NCBI RefSeq assembly: GCF_025398735.1
Contig: NZ_CP104694.1
Coordinates: 4,643,465-4,707,464 of the forward strand
DNA: 64,000 nt
Direction: 5' to 3'
Source of the DNA: Tahibacter amnicola
GTDB lineage: Bacteria > Pseudomonadota > Gammaproteobacteria > Xanthomonadales > Rhodanobacteraceae
The number at the start of each line of letters is the position of its first letter. The first letter of the stretch is position 1. The position numbers and the translations under genes were made by a program. Positions 18,245 through 25,984 of this stretch are shown one piece after another. The notes beneath the pieces are model-generated. The model was given only the letters and a program-made list of their open reading frames with translations. It searched no databases and was not told the DNA's origin.

Positions 18245-18877
18245 ATGGCCCGCCGTACACGCGAACGCATCCTCGAAGTCGCCCTGGTGATGTTCAACTC
18301 CCAGGGCGAGCCCAATGTCACTACCAACCATATTGCCGACGAGCTGGAAATCAGCCCGGGCAATCTGTACTACCACTTCCGCAACAAGGACGACATCGTC
18401 GAGCAGTTGTTCGCGGCCTACGAAGCGCGCATGGATCAGGCGCTCAAGGTGCCCGAGGAACGCCTGCCCAATCTCGAAGACATCTGGCTGCAGCTCCACA
18501 TGGTGTTCGAATGCATGTGGGACTACCGCTTCCTCTATCGGGACCTGGTCGACATCCTCTCGCGCAACCGCAAGCTGAAGCTGCACTTCGGGCGCATGCT
18601 CAACCGCGCTGCCGTGAGTGCCTCCGAAGTGCTCAAAGGGTTGGCGCAGGCGGGCATCATGCGCGCGACGCAGGATGAAATCCGCGCCAGCGCGGAAAAC
18701 GTGCTGCTCCTGACGACGTTCTGGCTCAACTTCAATGCCGTACGCAACTCGCGCGCCGATCCGAACCAGGAAGACCTGACCCAGGGCATCTACCAGGTGA
18801 TGCTGCTGATTGCGCCCTTCCTACGCGACGCCGAGCGCGTCCACCTCAATACGCTGGCCCAGGCTTACCGGCGCTGA
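18245..18877 (+). CDS. TetR family transcriptional regulator
   Basis: A 210-residue regulator. The N-terminal DNA-binding domain (residues 3-55) reads [20 protein letters not shown] with the recognition helix in [20 protein letters not shown], the usual TetR pattern. The ligand domain contains the longer [18 protein letters not shown] motif seen in a subgroup with DUF/TetR_C-type domains often near lipid genes. The ATG at 18245 is 34 bp after the ACBP stop codon, so it should be in the same transcript. The likely ligand is an acyl-CoA or fatty acid; this is inferred from neighbours. Confidence 0.88.
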   Translation: MARRTRERILEVALVMFNSQGEPNVTTNHIADELEISPGNLYYHFRNKDDIVEQLFAAYEARMDQALKVPEERLPNLEDIWLQLHMVFECMWDYRFLYRDLVDILSRNRKLKLHFGRMLNRAAVSASEVLKGLAQAGIMRATQDEIRASAENVLLLTTFWLNFNAVRNSRADPNQEDLTQGIYQVMLLIAPFLRDAERVHLNTLAQAYRR

Positions 18878-18888
18878 CACCCCACCTT

Positions 18889-18917
18889 TTGCAATACCGC
18901 GCGGCTTGGCCTATACT
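18889..18917 (+). promoter_or_regulatory. sigma-70 promoter of the L36 gene
   Basis: TTGCAA (18889-18894) and TATACT (18912-18917) are separated by exactly 17 bp. Transcription should start near 18924, leaving a 36-nt leader with GAGGAG before the start codon. This is the best sigma-70 match I see in the window. Confidence 0.7.
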
Positions 18918-18959
18918 CGCGCGTCTTTGTATGCGCAAGCTGTTTCGAGGAGCTATCCC

Positions 18960-19085
18960 ATGAAAGTGCTGAGTTCGTTGAAGTCCGCGAAACAGCGTCA
19001 CCGCGACTGCAAGGTCGTGCGTCGCCGCGGCAAGGTGTTCGTGATCTGCAAGAGCAATCCGCGCTTCAAGGCGCGTCAGCGCTGA
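18960..19085 (+). CDS. rpmJ: 50S ribosomal protein L36, zinc-free type
   Basis: A 41-residue ribosomal protein, [20 protein letters not shown] at the start and NPRFKARQR at the end. Classical L36 holds zinc with three Cys and one His. Here only C17 and C30 remain and the His position is Phe, so this is the YkgO-like C-minus form. It is a stand-alone gene with its own promoter and intrinsic terminator, far from the spc operon, as is usual in Xanthomonadales. Confidence 0.95.
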   Translation: MKVLSSLKSAKQRHRDCKVVRRRGKVFVICKSNPRFKARQR

Positions 19086-19110
19086 GCGATCCGACATCCG
19101 GATTCACGAA

Positions 19111-19135
19111 AGGCCGCCTCCGGGCGGCCTTTTTA
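19111..19135 (+). terminator. intrinsic terminator of rpmJ
   Basis: AGGCCGCC (19111-19118), loop TCCG, GGCGGCCT (19123-19130), followed by TTTTA. It starts 25 nt after the rpmJ stop codon. Confidence 0.9.
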
Positions 19136-19377
19136 TTTGCGCATGGTCCGGGCGCGCACTTTCCCAGGACTCGAACGGCCGTGAGTCGGCGTGAACCGGG
19201 TCCCGCTTCGCCCCGCCCTGGCAGCACCGGCACCCGACGCCCCTCGTTCTGCATACCAGAAGCTCAGTGCCTCGAAAAATCTGCCCGCAAGCGTGTGACG
19301 GTTCATGGATCCGGCGCTAACCTTCTGTTACAACACGCATTGCCGTGTTCGGCCCCCTGTTGGCCAAGGAGAACGCC

Positions 19378-19707
19378 ATGTCGCACCGTTTTCTGTCCGT
19401 TTTCGCAGCCTTCGGCCTGACCGTCGCCGCCCTGGCACCCGCTCAGGCAGATACCCTCCTGATGCAGCGCGCCAAGGAAGAGCACGGCGCCATGCCGGGC
19501 CGCGGCTTGTCCATGGCCCAGGTCGAGAGCCGTTTCGGCGCCCCCAAGGCCAAGCTGGACCCGCGCGGCGGCGATTCCGCCAAGCATCCGGTGATCAACC
19601 GCTGGGAATATGACGGCTACATCGTCTATTTCGAACGCGACAAGGTCATCGATACCGTCATGAAGAAAGCCAGCCCCACCGAACAGGGCCCAGCGACCCG
19701 TCGCTGA
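19378..19707 (+). CDS. small exported protein of unknown function
   Basis: A 109-residue protein with a clear signal peptide, FLSVFAAFGLTVAALAPAQA, likely cleaved after AQA near residue 24. AAGGAG lies 7 nt before the ATG. The mature part contains GRGLSMAQVESRFGAPKAKL and a short acidic/aromatic stretch WEYDGYIVYFERDKVIDTV. The order 'Met-x-x-Val-x-x-x-Phe-Gly-x-Pro ... W-x-Y-D-G-x-x-x-x-F' recalls SmpA/OmlA (BamE-like) folds, but the lipobox cysteine is absent. I do not assign a function. A perfect hairpin follows the gene. Confidence 0.75.
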   Translation: MSHRFLSVFAAFGLTVAALAPAQADTLLMQRAKEEHGAMPGRGLSMAQVESRFGAPKAKLDPRGGDSAKHPVINRWEYDGYIVYFERDKVIDTVMKKASPTEQGPATRR

Positions 19708-19745
19708 GCTATTCCTGCCGCGGCCGCCAACCCGGTCGCGGCGCG

Positions 19746-19770
19746 CAAGCCCTTGTCGCACAAGGGCTTG
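19746..19770 (+). terminator. perfect 11-bp hairpin after the small exported protein gene
   Basis: CAAGCCCTTGT (19746-19756), loop CGC, ACAAGGGCTTG (19760-19770), 38 nt after the stop codon. No U-tract follows, so termination strength is uncertain. Confidence 0.5.
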
Positions 19771-19873
19771 GTGTATCCCTCCCGGTCAGCTATGCTGCGC
19801 GATTCCGCTTGCGCGGCGCTTGGCGTCCGTCGCCGGCACTGCACAGTGAGTTTGCCGAGAGGGATCTGTCGTT

Positions 19874-20912
19874 GTGACGTCTTCTTCCGTGTTCCGCCTG
19901 CCCGCCGAATGGGAGCCGCAGGCTGCCGTCATCGTGGCGTGGCCTCACGCCGATACCGACTGGGCCGACCGCCTGACCGAGGTTGAAGCGACCTATGTCG
20001 CCCTGGTGCAGGCCATCGCCCGCTTCGAGCGCGCCATCGTCTGCGTCGCCGACACGGCCTTGAAGAACCACGCGACGCGCCTGCTGGGCGAGGCTGGTGC
20101 GGATCTGCCCCGCATCACCTTCGTCGAACTGGAATACGACGATACCTGGTTGCGCGACTCCGGCCCGATCACCCTGACCAACGCCGAGCGATTCCGGCTG
20201 ATGGATTTCCGTTTCACCGGCTGGGGCGGCAAATTCGAAGCCAGCCGGGACGATCGCCTGGTCGAAGGGCTCCTGGCGAAGCTGTTCACCGGCAACCACA
20301 TCGAACACCGCCGGATTGACTGGGCGCTGGAAGGGGGGTATCGAATCGGACGGCGTCGGCACGGTACTGACGACCTGGAAATGCCTCACCCAGCGCCACC
20401 CGGAGCAGAGTCGCGAGTCGATGGACGCCATCCTGCGCGACGGCCTGGCCGCGCAACGGATCCTGTGGCTGGATCACGGCTACCTGGAAGGCGACGATAC
20501 CGACGCCCACATCGATACCCTGGCGCGCTTCGCGCCCAACGACGCCATCGTCTACCAGGCCTGCGACGACGCGGCCGATCCGCATCACCCGGAACTCGCC
20601 GCCATGGCGGCCGAACTGGCCGCACTGCGTACCGTCGACGACCGCCCCTACCGGCTGTTTCCCCTGCCCTGGGCGCAGCCCATCCTCGATGAAGGACGCC
20701 GGCTGGCGGCCTCCTATGCCAACTACCTGATCGTCAACGGCGCCGTTCTCATTCCGGCCTATGGCGATGCAGCGGACGACCGCGCTGCAGCCGTGATTGC
20801 CCAGGCCTACCCGGACCGCACCATCGTCCAGGTGCCGTGCCGCTCGCTGATCTGGCAGAACGGCAGCCTGCATTGCGTGACGATGCAACTACCTAAAGGA
20901 GTATTCGCATGA
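19874..20912 (+). pseudogene. agmatine deiminase family gene, frameshifted in a G-run
   Basis: The 5' part (GTG at 19874) and the 3' part in another frame (ending 20912) together make one agmatine deiminase of about 346 residues, which converts agmatine to N-carbamoylputrescine. The break is at six G residues (20333-20338). Upstream the frame reads DWALEGG, and downstream the other frame continues IESDGVGTVLTTWKCLT. One G fewer gives LEGGIESDG and two more give LEGGGIESDG. All key parts survive on either side: LRDSGPITL, LEGG, DHGYLEGDDTDAHIDT and the nucleophilic Cys in WQNGSLHCVTMQLP. An assembly error is therefore as likely as a true mutation. The stop overlaps the start of the next pathway gene (ATGA). 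Confidence 0.85.
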
Positions 20913-21796
20913 GTGCCGACACCTTGCGTGTGGCCCTTCTGCAGGAGGTCGAACGCGGCAGCCGCGACGCCAATCTCGACGCCATCGAGGCCGGACTGCG
21001 CGAAGCCGCAGCCGCCGGTGCGCGCCTGGTCCTGCTGCAGGAGCTGCACAACGGCCCGTACTTCTGCCAGCACGAATGCGTGGATGAATTTGACCGCGCC
21101 GAAACCATTCCCGGCCCGAGCACCGATCGCATCGGCGCCCTGGCCGAGGAACTGAAGCTGGTCGTTGTCGCTTCGCTGTTCGAGCGCCGCGCGGCCGGGC
21201 TGTATCACAACACGGCCGTCGTGTTCGATCGTTCCCGCGCGATCGCCGGGCGCTATCGGAAAATGCACATTCCGGACGATCCGGCGTTCTACGAGAAATT
21301 CTATTTCACCCCCGGCGACCTGGGCTTCGAACCGATTGCCACGTCGGTCGGCAAGCTGGGCGTGCTGGTGTGCTGGGACCAATGGTATCCGGAAGCCGCG
21401 CGCCTGATGGCGCTGGCCGGCGCCGAACTGCTGCTCTACCCCACCGCGATCGGCTGGGATCCCGCCGACACCGACGCCGAAAAAGCCCGCCAGCGCGAAG
21501 CCTGGGTCACGGTGCAGCGCGGCCACGCTGTGGCCAACGGCCTGCCCCTGCTGTCCTGCAATCGCACCGGCTTCGAGGCCTCGCCCGACCGCGGCAATGG
21601 GCTGCAATTCTGGGGAACCAGTTTCGTGGCGGGCGCCCAGGGTGAATTCCTGGGCCAGGCTTCCACGGACCAGCGCGAACTGCTGCTGGTGGATATCGAC
21701 ATGAAGCGCAGCGAACACGTCCGCCGCATCTGGCCCTTCCTGCGCGACCGTCGCATCGACGCCTACGACGACCTGCTGCGTCGCTTCCGCGACTGA
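20909..21796 (+). CDS. aguB: N-carbamoylputrescine amidase
   Basis: A 295-residue nitrilase-superfamily amidase that hydrolyses N-carbamoylputrescine to putrescine, CO2 and ammonia. The Glu-Lys-Cys triad is E45 (LVLLQELHNGPYF), K118 (GRYRKMHIPD) and C155 (GVLVCWDQWYPEAARL). The block FYEKFYFTPGDLGF and the PTAIGWDP segment are typical of AguB. The start overlaps the end of the agmatine deiminase gene, so the two form the agmatine-to-putrescine route in one operon. The intact state of this gene argues that the first gene is also functional in the cell. Confidence 0.95.
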   Translation: MSADTLRVALLQEVERGSRDANLDAIEAGLREAAAAGARLVLLQELHNGPYFCQHECVDEFDRAETIPGPSTDRIGALAEELKLVVVASLFERRAAGLYHNTAVVFDRSRAIAGRYRKMHIPDDPAFYEKFYFTPGDLGFEPIATSVGKLGVLVCWDQWYPEAARLMALAGAELLLYPTAIGWDPADTDAEKARQREAWVTVQRGHAVANGLPLLSCNRTGFEASPDRGNGLQFWGTSFVAGAQGEFLGQASTDQRELLLVDIDMKRSEHVRRIWPFLRDRRIDAYDDLLRRFRD

Positions 21797-21802
21797 CCTG
21801 CC

Positions 21803-23035
21803 ATGACCACCGAAGATCCCCATCCCGAAGATTTCGGGCCTCCCGATCCTTTGCTCGGCCAGCCGATCCGGCGGCTGACGCTGGGTGATACCGAGTTCAC
21901 CCTGCTCGGCACGGCGCACGTCTCGCGCGCCAGCGTCGCCGCCGTCGAGGCCCTGATCGAACGCGAGCCGTTCGACGCGGTCGCGGTGGAACTGGACGCC
22001 AATCGGCACGCGTCCCTGCGCGACCCGGACCTTTTGCGCAAAATGGATTTGTTCCAGGTTATCCGGCAGGGCAAGGCCGGGCTGGTCGCTGCCAACCTGG
22101 CCCTGTCGGCGTTCCAGCGCCGGCTGGCAGAGCAGTACGGCATCGAGCCGGGTGCGGAACTGAAGGCGGCGGTGGATCGCGCTGAAGCCCGTAACATTCC
22201 GGTCTGGCTGATCGATCGCGACATCGGCGTGACGCTCAAACGCGCCTACCGCAGCGTCGGATTCTGGGACCGCATGGGTATCATCAGCGGCCTGGGTGCC
22301 AGCGTCTTCTCCACCGAGGAGATCGGCGAGCAGGAGATCGAAAAGCTCAAGCGCGGTGACATGCTCGAAAGCGCGTTCAGCGAATTCGCGCGCGAATCCG
22401 AACCGCTCTACCGCAGCCTGATCGCCGAACGCGACAGCTACATGGCGGCCAGCCTGCGCGACGAAAATACCCGGACGCCGAAACGCCGCGTGCTGGCGGT
22501 GGTCGGCGCGGGCCACCTGGCTGGCCTTGAGAAGGAACTGCAGTCGCAGACGGCGGCGCCAGCGGAGTTACGTACGTCACTTGATGCGGTTCCGCCGGGC
22601 TCGCGCTGGCCCAAGTGGCTGGCAGCGGGGATCTTTGTCGCCATCTTCGCGGCCATCGCCTATGCCTTCAGCCGCGATGCCAGTCTGGGCGTCGATGCAC
22701 TGCGCGACTGGGTACTGTTCACCGGAGGCCTGGCAGGCCTGGGCGCGATGGCCGGCGGCGGGCATCCGCTTTCGGTGCTGGCGGCATTCGTGGCTGCGCC
22801 GCTCAAACCGTTCCGCCCCGGCATCCCGCCGGGTGCAGCCAGCGCCGGCGTGGAGATTTTCCTGCGCAAGCCGCGCGTCGCCGACTTCGACACACTGCGC
22901 CACGACGTGAGCGAATGGACTGGCTGGTGGAAGAACCGTATCTCCCGCACCCTGCTGGTGTTCCTGCTGACCAACCTGGGAAGCATGGTCGGCGTCTACC
23001 TGGCAGGATTCAAAATATTCAAGAGTCTCGCCTGA
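21803..23035 (+). CDS. TraB/GumN-family membrane protein
   Basis: A 410-residue TraB-family protein, named after the Enterococcus pheromone shutdown protein; the family fold is related to EreA/ChaN-like and possible metalloproteases. The conserved stations are LLGTAHVSRASV (33-44), AVAVELDANRHASL (55-68) and VVGAGHLAGLEKEL (about 233-246). The C-terminal third has three hydrophobic helices (around 265-285, 295-315 and 385-405), anchoring the domain at the membrane. It begins 6 bp after aguB and is probably in the same transcript. Function unknown. Confidence 0.82.
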   Translation: MTTEDPHPEDFGPPDPLLGQPIRRLTLGDTEFTLLGTAHVSRASVAAVEALIEREPFDAVAVELDANRHASLRDPDLLRKMDLFQVIRQGKAGLVAANLALSAFQRRLAEQYGIEPGAELKAAVDRAEARNIPVWLIDRDIGVTLKRAYRSVGFWDRMGIISGLGASVFSTEEIGEQEIEKLKRGDMLESAFSEFARESEPLYRSLIAERDSYMAASLRDENTRTPKRRVLAVVGAGHLAGLEKELQSQTAAPAELRTSLDAVPPGSRWPKWLAAGIFVAIFAAIAYAFSRDASLGVDALRDWVLFTGGLAGLGAMAGGGHPLSVLAAFVAAPLKPFRPGIPPGAASAGVEIFLRKPRVADFDTLRHDVSEWTGWWKNRISRTLLVFLLTNLGSMVGVYLAGFKIFKSLA

Positions 23036-23161
23036 CACCCGAAGTGACCGCGATCCGTCGGTTTTCCCACCGGAACCGGGGGTCCCGCGTCCACTTCGAA
23101 ACCTGCGACTACCAGGGCCGGATCGCCTCCGGCCCGTTCGTGAGCTGAGGTTCGATCTGCC

Positions 23162-25879
23162 ATGAAACTCGCCCGTTTTCTGTTCAAGCCCCGCTGGCAA
23201 AGCAAGGATCCGGCGACCCGCCGCGGCGCCGTCACCGAACTCAACGATCCGGAGCTGATCGCGGCGCTGCCCACGATTGCACGCACGGATGCCGACGCCG
23301 GGGTGCGCCTGGCGGCGCTTCGCCGCGTCAACCAGTACGAAGCCTGGCGCGAGCGCTCCACTGCCGATAGCGACAACGGCATCCGCGAGACCGCGCGCAC
23401 CGCGTACCTGGCCATGCTGATCGGCCGCAGCGACGGCGTGCCGCCGCTGGAACGCCGTGTGGCGGAACTGGACACGCTGTCGCCCGACGAGATCGAGCGC
23501 GTCGCCACCGAGGCGGTGGATCGTGATCTTCGCAGTGCAGCGCTGGAACGTGCCACGCGTCCCAGCCTGCTGGCCGCCGTCGCCATCAACGACAACGACC
23601 CGAAGCTGCGCCTGGTGGCGCTCTCGCGCATCAACGATCTGGATGCCCTGGCACGTATCGCCGAACGCACGCGCAAGACGGACAAGGTTGTCAGCCGTCT
23701 CGCGCGCGAACGCGTGGAAGCCGGCCGCATTGCGGCCGGCGACCTGACCACCATCGAGCTGCGCGCCCGCCAACTGTGTGAACGTATCGAAGCCCTGCTG
23801 GCGGTGCCTCGCAGCGAACGCAGCGGCGAACTGGCGTCGCTGGACGAAATCTGGGCCACGGTTGCCGAAACCGCCCCTGCGCAGCTGCGCGAACGCTTCC
23901 AGTCCACGCGCAGCTTCCTGCGCTCGGACACTGCCGAAGCCGCCGAACAGCGCGAACGCCTGCGCGATCTCCGCACCCGGCTCGATATCGAACTGGCACG
24001 CAAGGAACGCCCGGAAGCCCCCCATCTGGAATCCCTGCTTGCCGAAGCGAATTCGACGGTCGCCGCGACCTCGGCCGACCTGCCGGAACGCGAGCGCGTG
24101 GAAACCCTGATCGCCGAGCTGACCCGGCGGTTGGCGGCGCTGGCGGTGGAATTGCCCCCCGCCACGGCGCCAGTGGCAGCTGCTGATCCTGGCACGGCGG
24201 CGGAGAATGACATCGCCGCTGTCGAGCACGCCGATCTGGAAGCACTCGCCGCCCAGGCCCGGTTTGACGCCGCCCTGGCCCGCGCGCAGTTGGACAAGGA
24301 AAAGCAGCGCGAACAGCACCAGGCGCTGCGGCGCGATCTCGACGCCCTGGTCATCGAACTGGAAACCCTGCTGGAAGCCGGCGACATCAGCGCCGCGCAT
24401 GCCGTGCACGCCCGCATCGCGACGATGCTCGAGGGCCTTCCGCCCCTGGCCCGCCACGACAAGCGTCTGGCCAATGCCCAGGCGCGCTACGCGGAGCTCA
24501 AGCGCTGGCAGCGCTGGTCCAACAACGAGCGCCGCAAGCAGCTGTGTGAACAGGTGGAAGCCCTGGCTGCACAGGGGCTGCATCCGGACGCCGTCGCCAC
24601 GCGCGTGCGCGAAGCCCGGCAGGAATGGCAGCAGATCGACGCGCTCGAAACCGTGGGTGAAGGAGCGGATGCCGCACGCGCCGCCAATCCGTTCGGCAAG
24701 CGTTTCCACGCGCTGTGCAACCAGGCACTCAAGCCCACGCAGGAGTATTTCGAGAAGCGCGATGCGCTGCGCAAGACGCACCAGCAGGACGTCGAAGCCC
24801 AGCTGCAGGCGCTCGAAGCGGTTCCCGAGGATGCGGACTGGGCCACGCTCGGACGCCATCGCAAGGACGCTGGCGAAGTCCTGCGTTCGCTCGACAAGGT
24901 CGACCCGCGCGCGCGCAAGGAACTGGCACGACGCCTCAAGGACCTCATCGCACGACTCGACGCCCGTCTGGACGCACACGCCGCCGAGGTGGAGGCCGCC
25001 AAGCGCAAGCTGATCGCTGAAGCTGAACGCGTCGCCGGCGCAGCCGACCTGGCGGGTGCCGCACGCGAGGTCAAGGAGTTACAGGCTCGCTGGAAAACCA
25101 TCGGGAACGGCAAGCGGCGCACCGATGAAGCGCAGTGGAAGGCCTTCCGCGCCGCCTGCGACGCGGTGTTCGGCAAGCTCGACGCCGGCCGGCGCGAACG
25201 GGCCCAACAGGAAAGCCAGGCCCGCCAGGCAGCCCAGGATCTGGTCGAACGCCTCGAAGCACTGGCGGAGGCGCCGGTCGACATTCAGCGCGCGCAACGC
25301 CGCGAACTGGAACAGAGCTGGGCCGATGTGTCCGTGCGCGACCGCGAGCTCGACCGCCGCTGGAATGCCGCGCTGGATACGATCGAGCAGCGCCGCCGTG
25401 ACGAGGATCGCGTCAGACGACTGGCCCTGTTCACCCGTGCGCTGGATCGGCTCGCGTTGTGCGAGCAGGCCGAGCGTGGCGCTCTCACGGCCGACCAGGC
25501 CCTGGAACAGTGGGGTTCGGACGACGGTTTGCCCGAACGCCTCGTCAAGGCGCTGGAGCAACGGCGGTCCGCAGCGGCAGTCGCCGTGGAACGGTCCGCC
25601 GACGCCGAGACGACAGAGCACGCCCACGATGTCACCGTCGAGCTGGAATTCCTGGGTGCCGTTGAGACGCCGGAGCACGACCGCAAGCGGCGCATGGACC
25701 TGCAGGTGTCACGCCTGTCCAAGCGCATGTCGGGCGGCGACCAGACGAGTCCACGCGACGAACTGCTGGCACTGATCGCACGCTGGGTGGAAATCGGCGC
25801 GCTACCGGAGGCGCAGCACCGTGACCTGCAGCCGCGCGTGCGCAAGGCCATCGAAGCGGCGGTTGCCCGCCTTCCCTGA
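23162..25879 (+). CDS. DUF349 repeat protein
   Basis: A 905-residue cytoplasmic, highly charged, almost wholly helical protein. An N-terminal HEAT-like part (15-185) alternates short helices (KDPATRRGAVTELNDPELIA). It is followed by long coiled coils and several DUF349 modules, each with a pattern such as RWKTIGNGKRRTDEAQWKAF or EWQQIDALETVGEGADAARA. Such proteins are common in gammaproteobacteria and have no assigned biochemical role. No transmembrane segment or enzyme motif is seen. The gene stands alone between the TraB gene and convergent comEC. Confidence 0.8.
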   Translation: MKLARFLFKPRWQSKDPATRRGAVTELNDPELIAALPTIARTDADAGVRLAALRRVNQYEAWRERSTADSDNGIRETARTAYLAMLIGRSDGVPPLERRVAELDTLSPDEIERVATEAVDRDLRSAALERATRPSLLAAVAINDNDPKLRLVALSRINDLDALARIAERTRKTDKVVSRLARERVEAGRIAAGDLTTIELRARQLCERIEALLAVPRSERSGELASLDEIWATVAETAPAQLRERFQSTRSFLRSDTAEAAEQRERLRDLRTRLDIELARKERPEAPHLESLLAEANSTVAATSADLPERERVETLIAELTRRLAALAVELPPATAPVAAADPGTAAENDIAAVEHADLEALAAQARFDAALARAQLDKEKQREQHQALRRDLDALVIELETLLEAGDISAAHAVHARIATMLEGLPPLARHDKRLANAQARYAELKRWQRWSNNERRKQLCEQVEALAAQGLHPDAVATRVREARQEWQQIDALETVGEGADAARAANPFGKRFHALCNQALKPTQEYFEKRDALRKTHQQDVEAQLQALEAVPEDADWATLGRHRKDAGEVLRSLDKVDPRARKELARRLKDLIARLDARLDAHAAEVEAAKRKLIAEAERVAGAADLAGAAREVKELQARWKTIGNGKRRTDEAQWKAFRAACDAVFGKLDAGRRERAQQESQARQAAQDLVERLEALAEAPVDIQRAQRRELEQSWADVSVRDRELDRRWNAALDTIEQRRRDEDRVRRLALFTRALDRLALCEQAERGALTADQALEQWGSDDGLPERLVKALEQRRSAAAVAVERSADAETTEHAHDVTVELEFLGAVETPEHDRKRRMDLQVSRLSKRMSGGDQTSPRDELLALIARWVEIGALPEAQHRDLQPRVRKAIEAAVARLP

Positions 25880-25984
25880 TTGCAGAACGTCCCAGGCGCC
25901 ATCCGTCACGACGGGTGGCGCGGTCACTCGAAACGCCAGCGACTGACGCCTCGCCAGATTGCCGCCTCGTCCGTTTCAGGCCAT

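Noticed and set aside
20333..20338. Programmed ribosomal frameshift in agmatine deiminase
   Set aside because: There is no slippery heptamer of the X-XXY-YYZ type with a following pseudoknot, and this family is not known to use frameshifting.
22577..24979. 800-codon minus-strand open frame opposite the DUF349 gene
   Set aside because: No motif or start site; another shadow frame.
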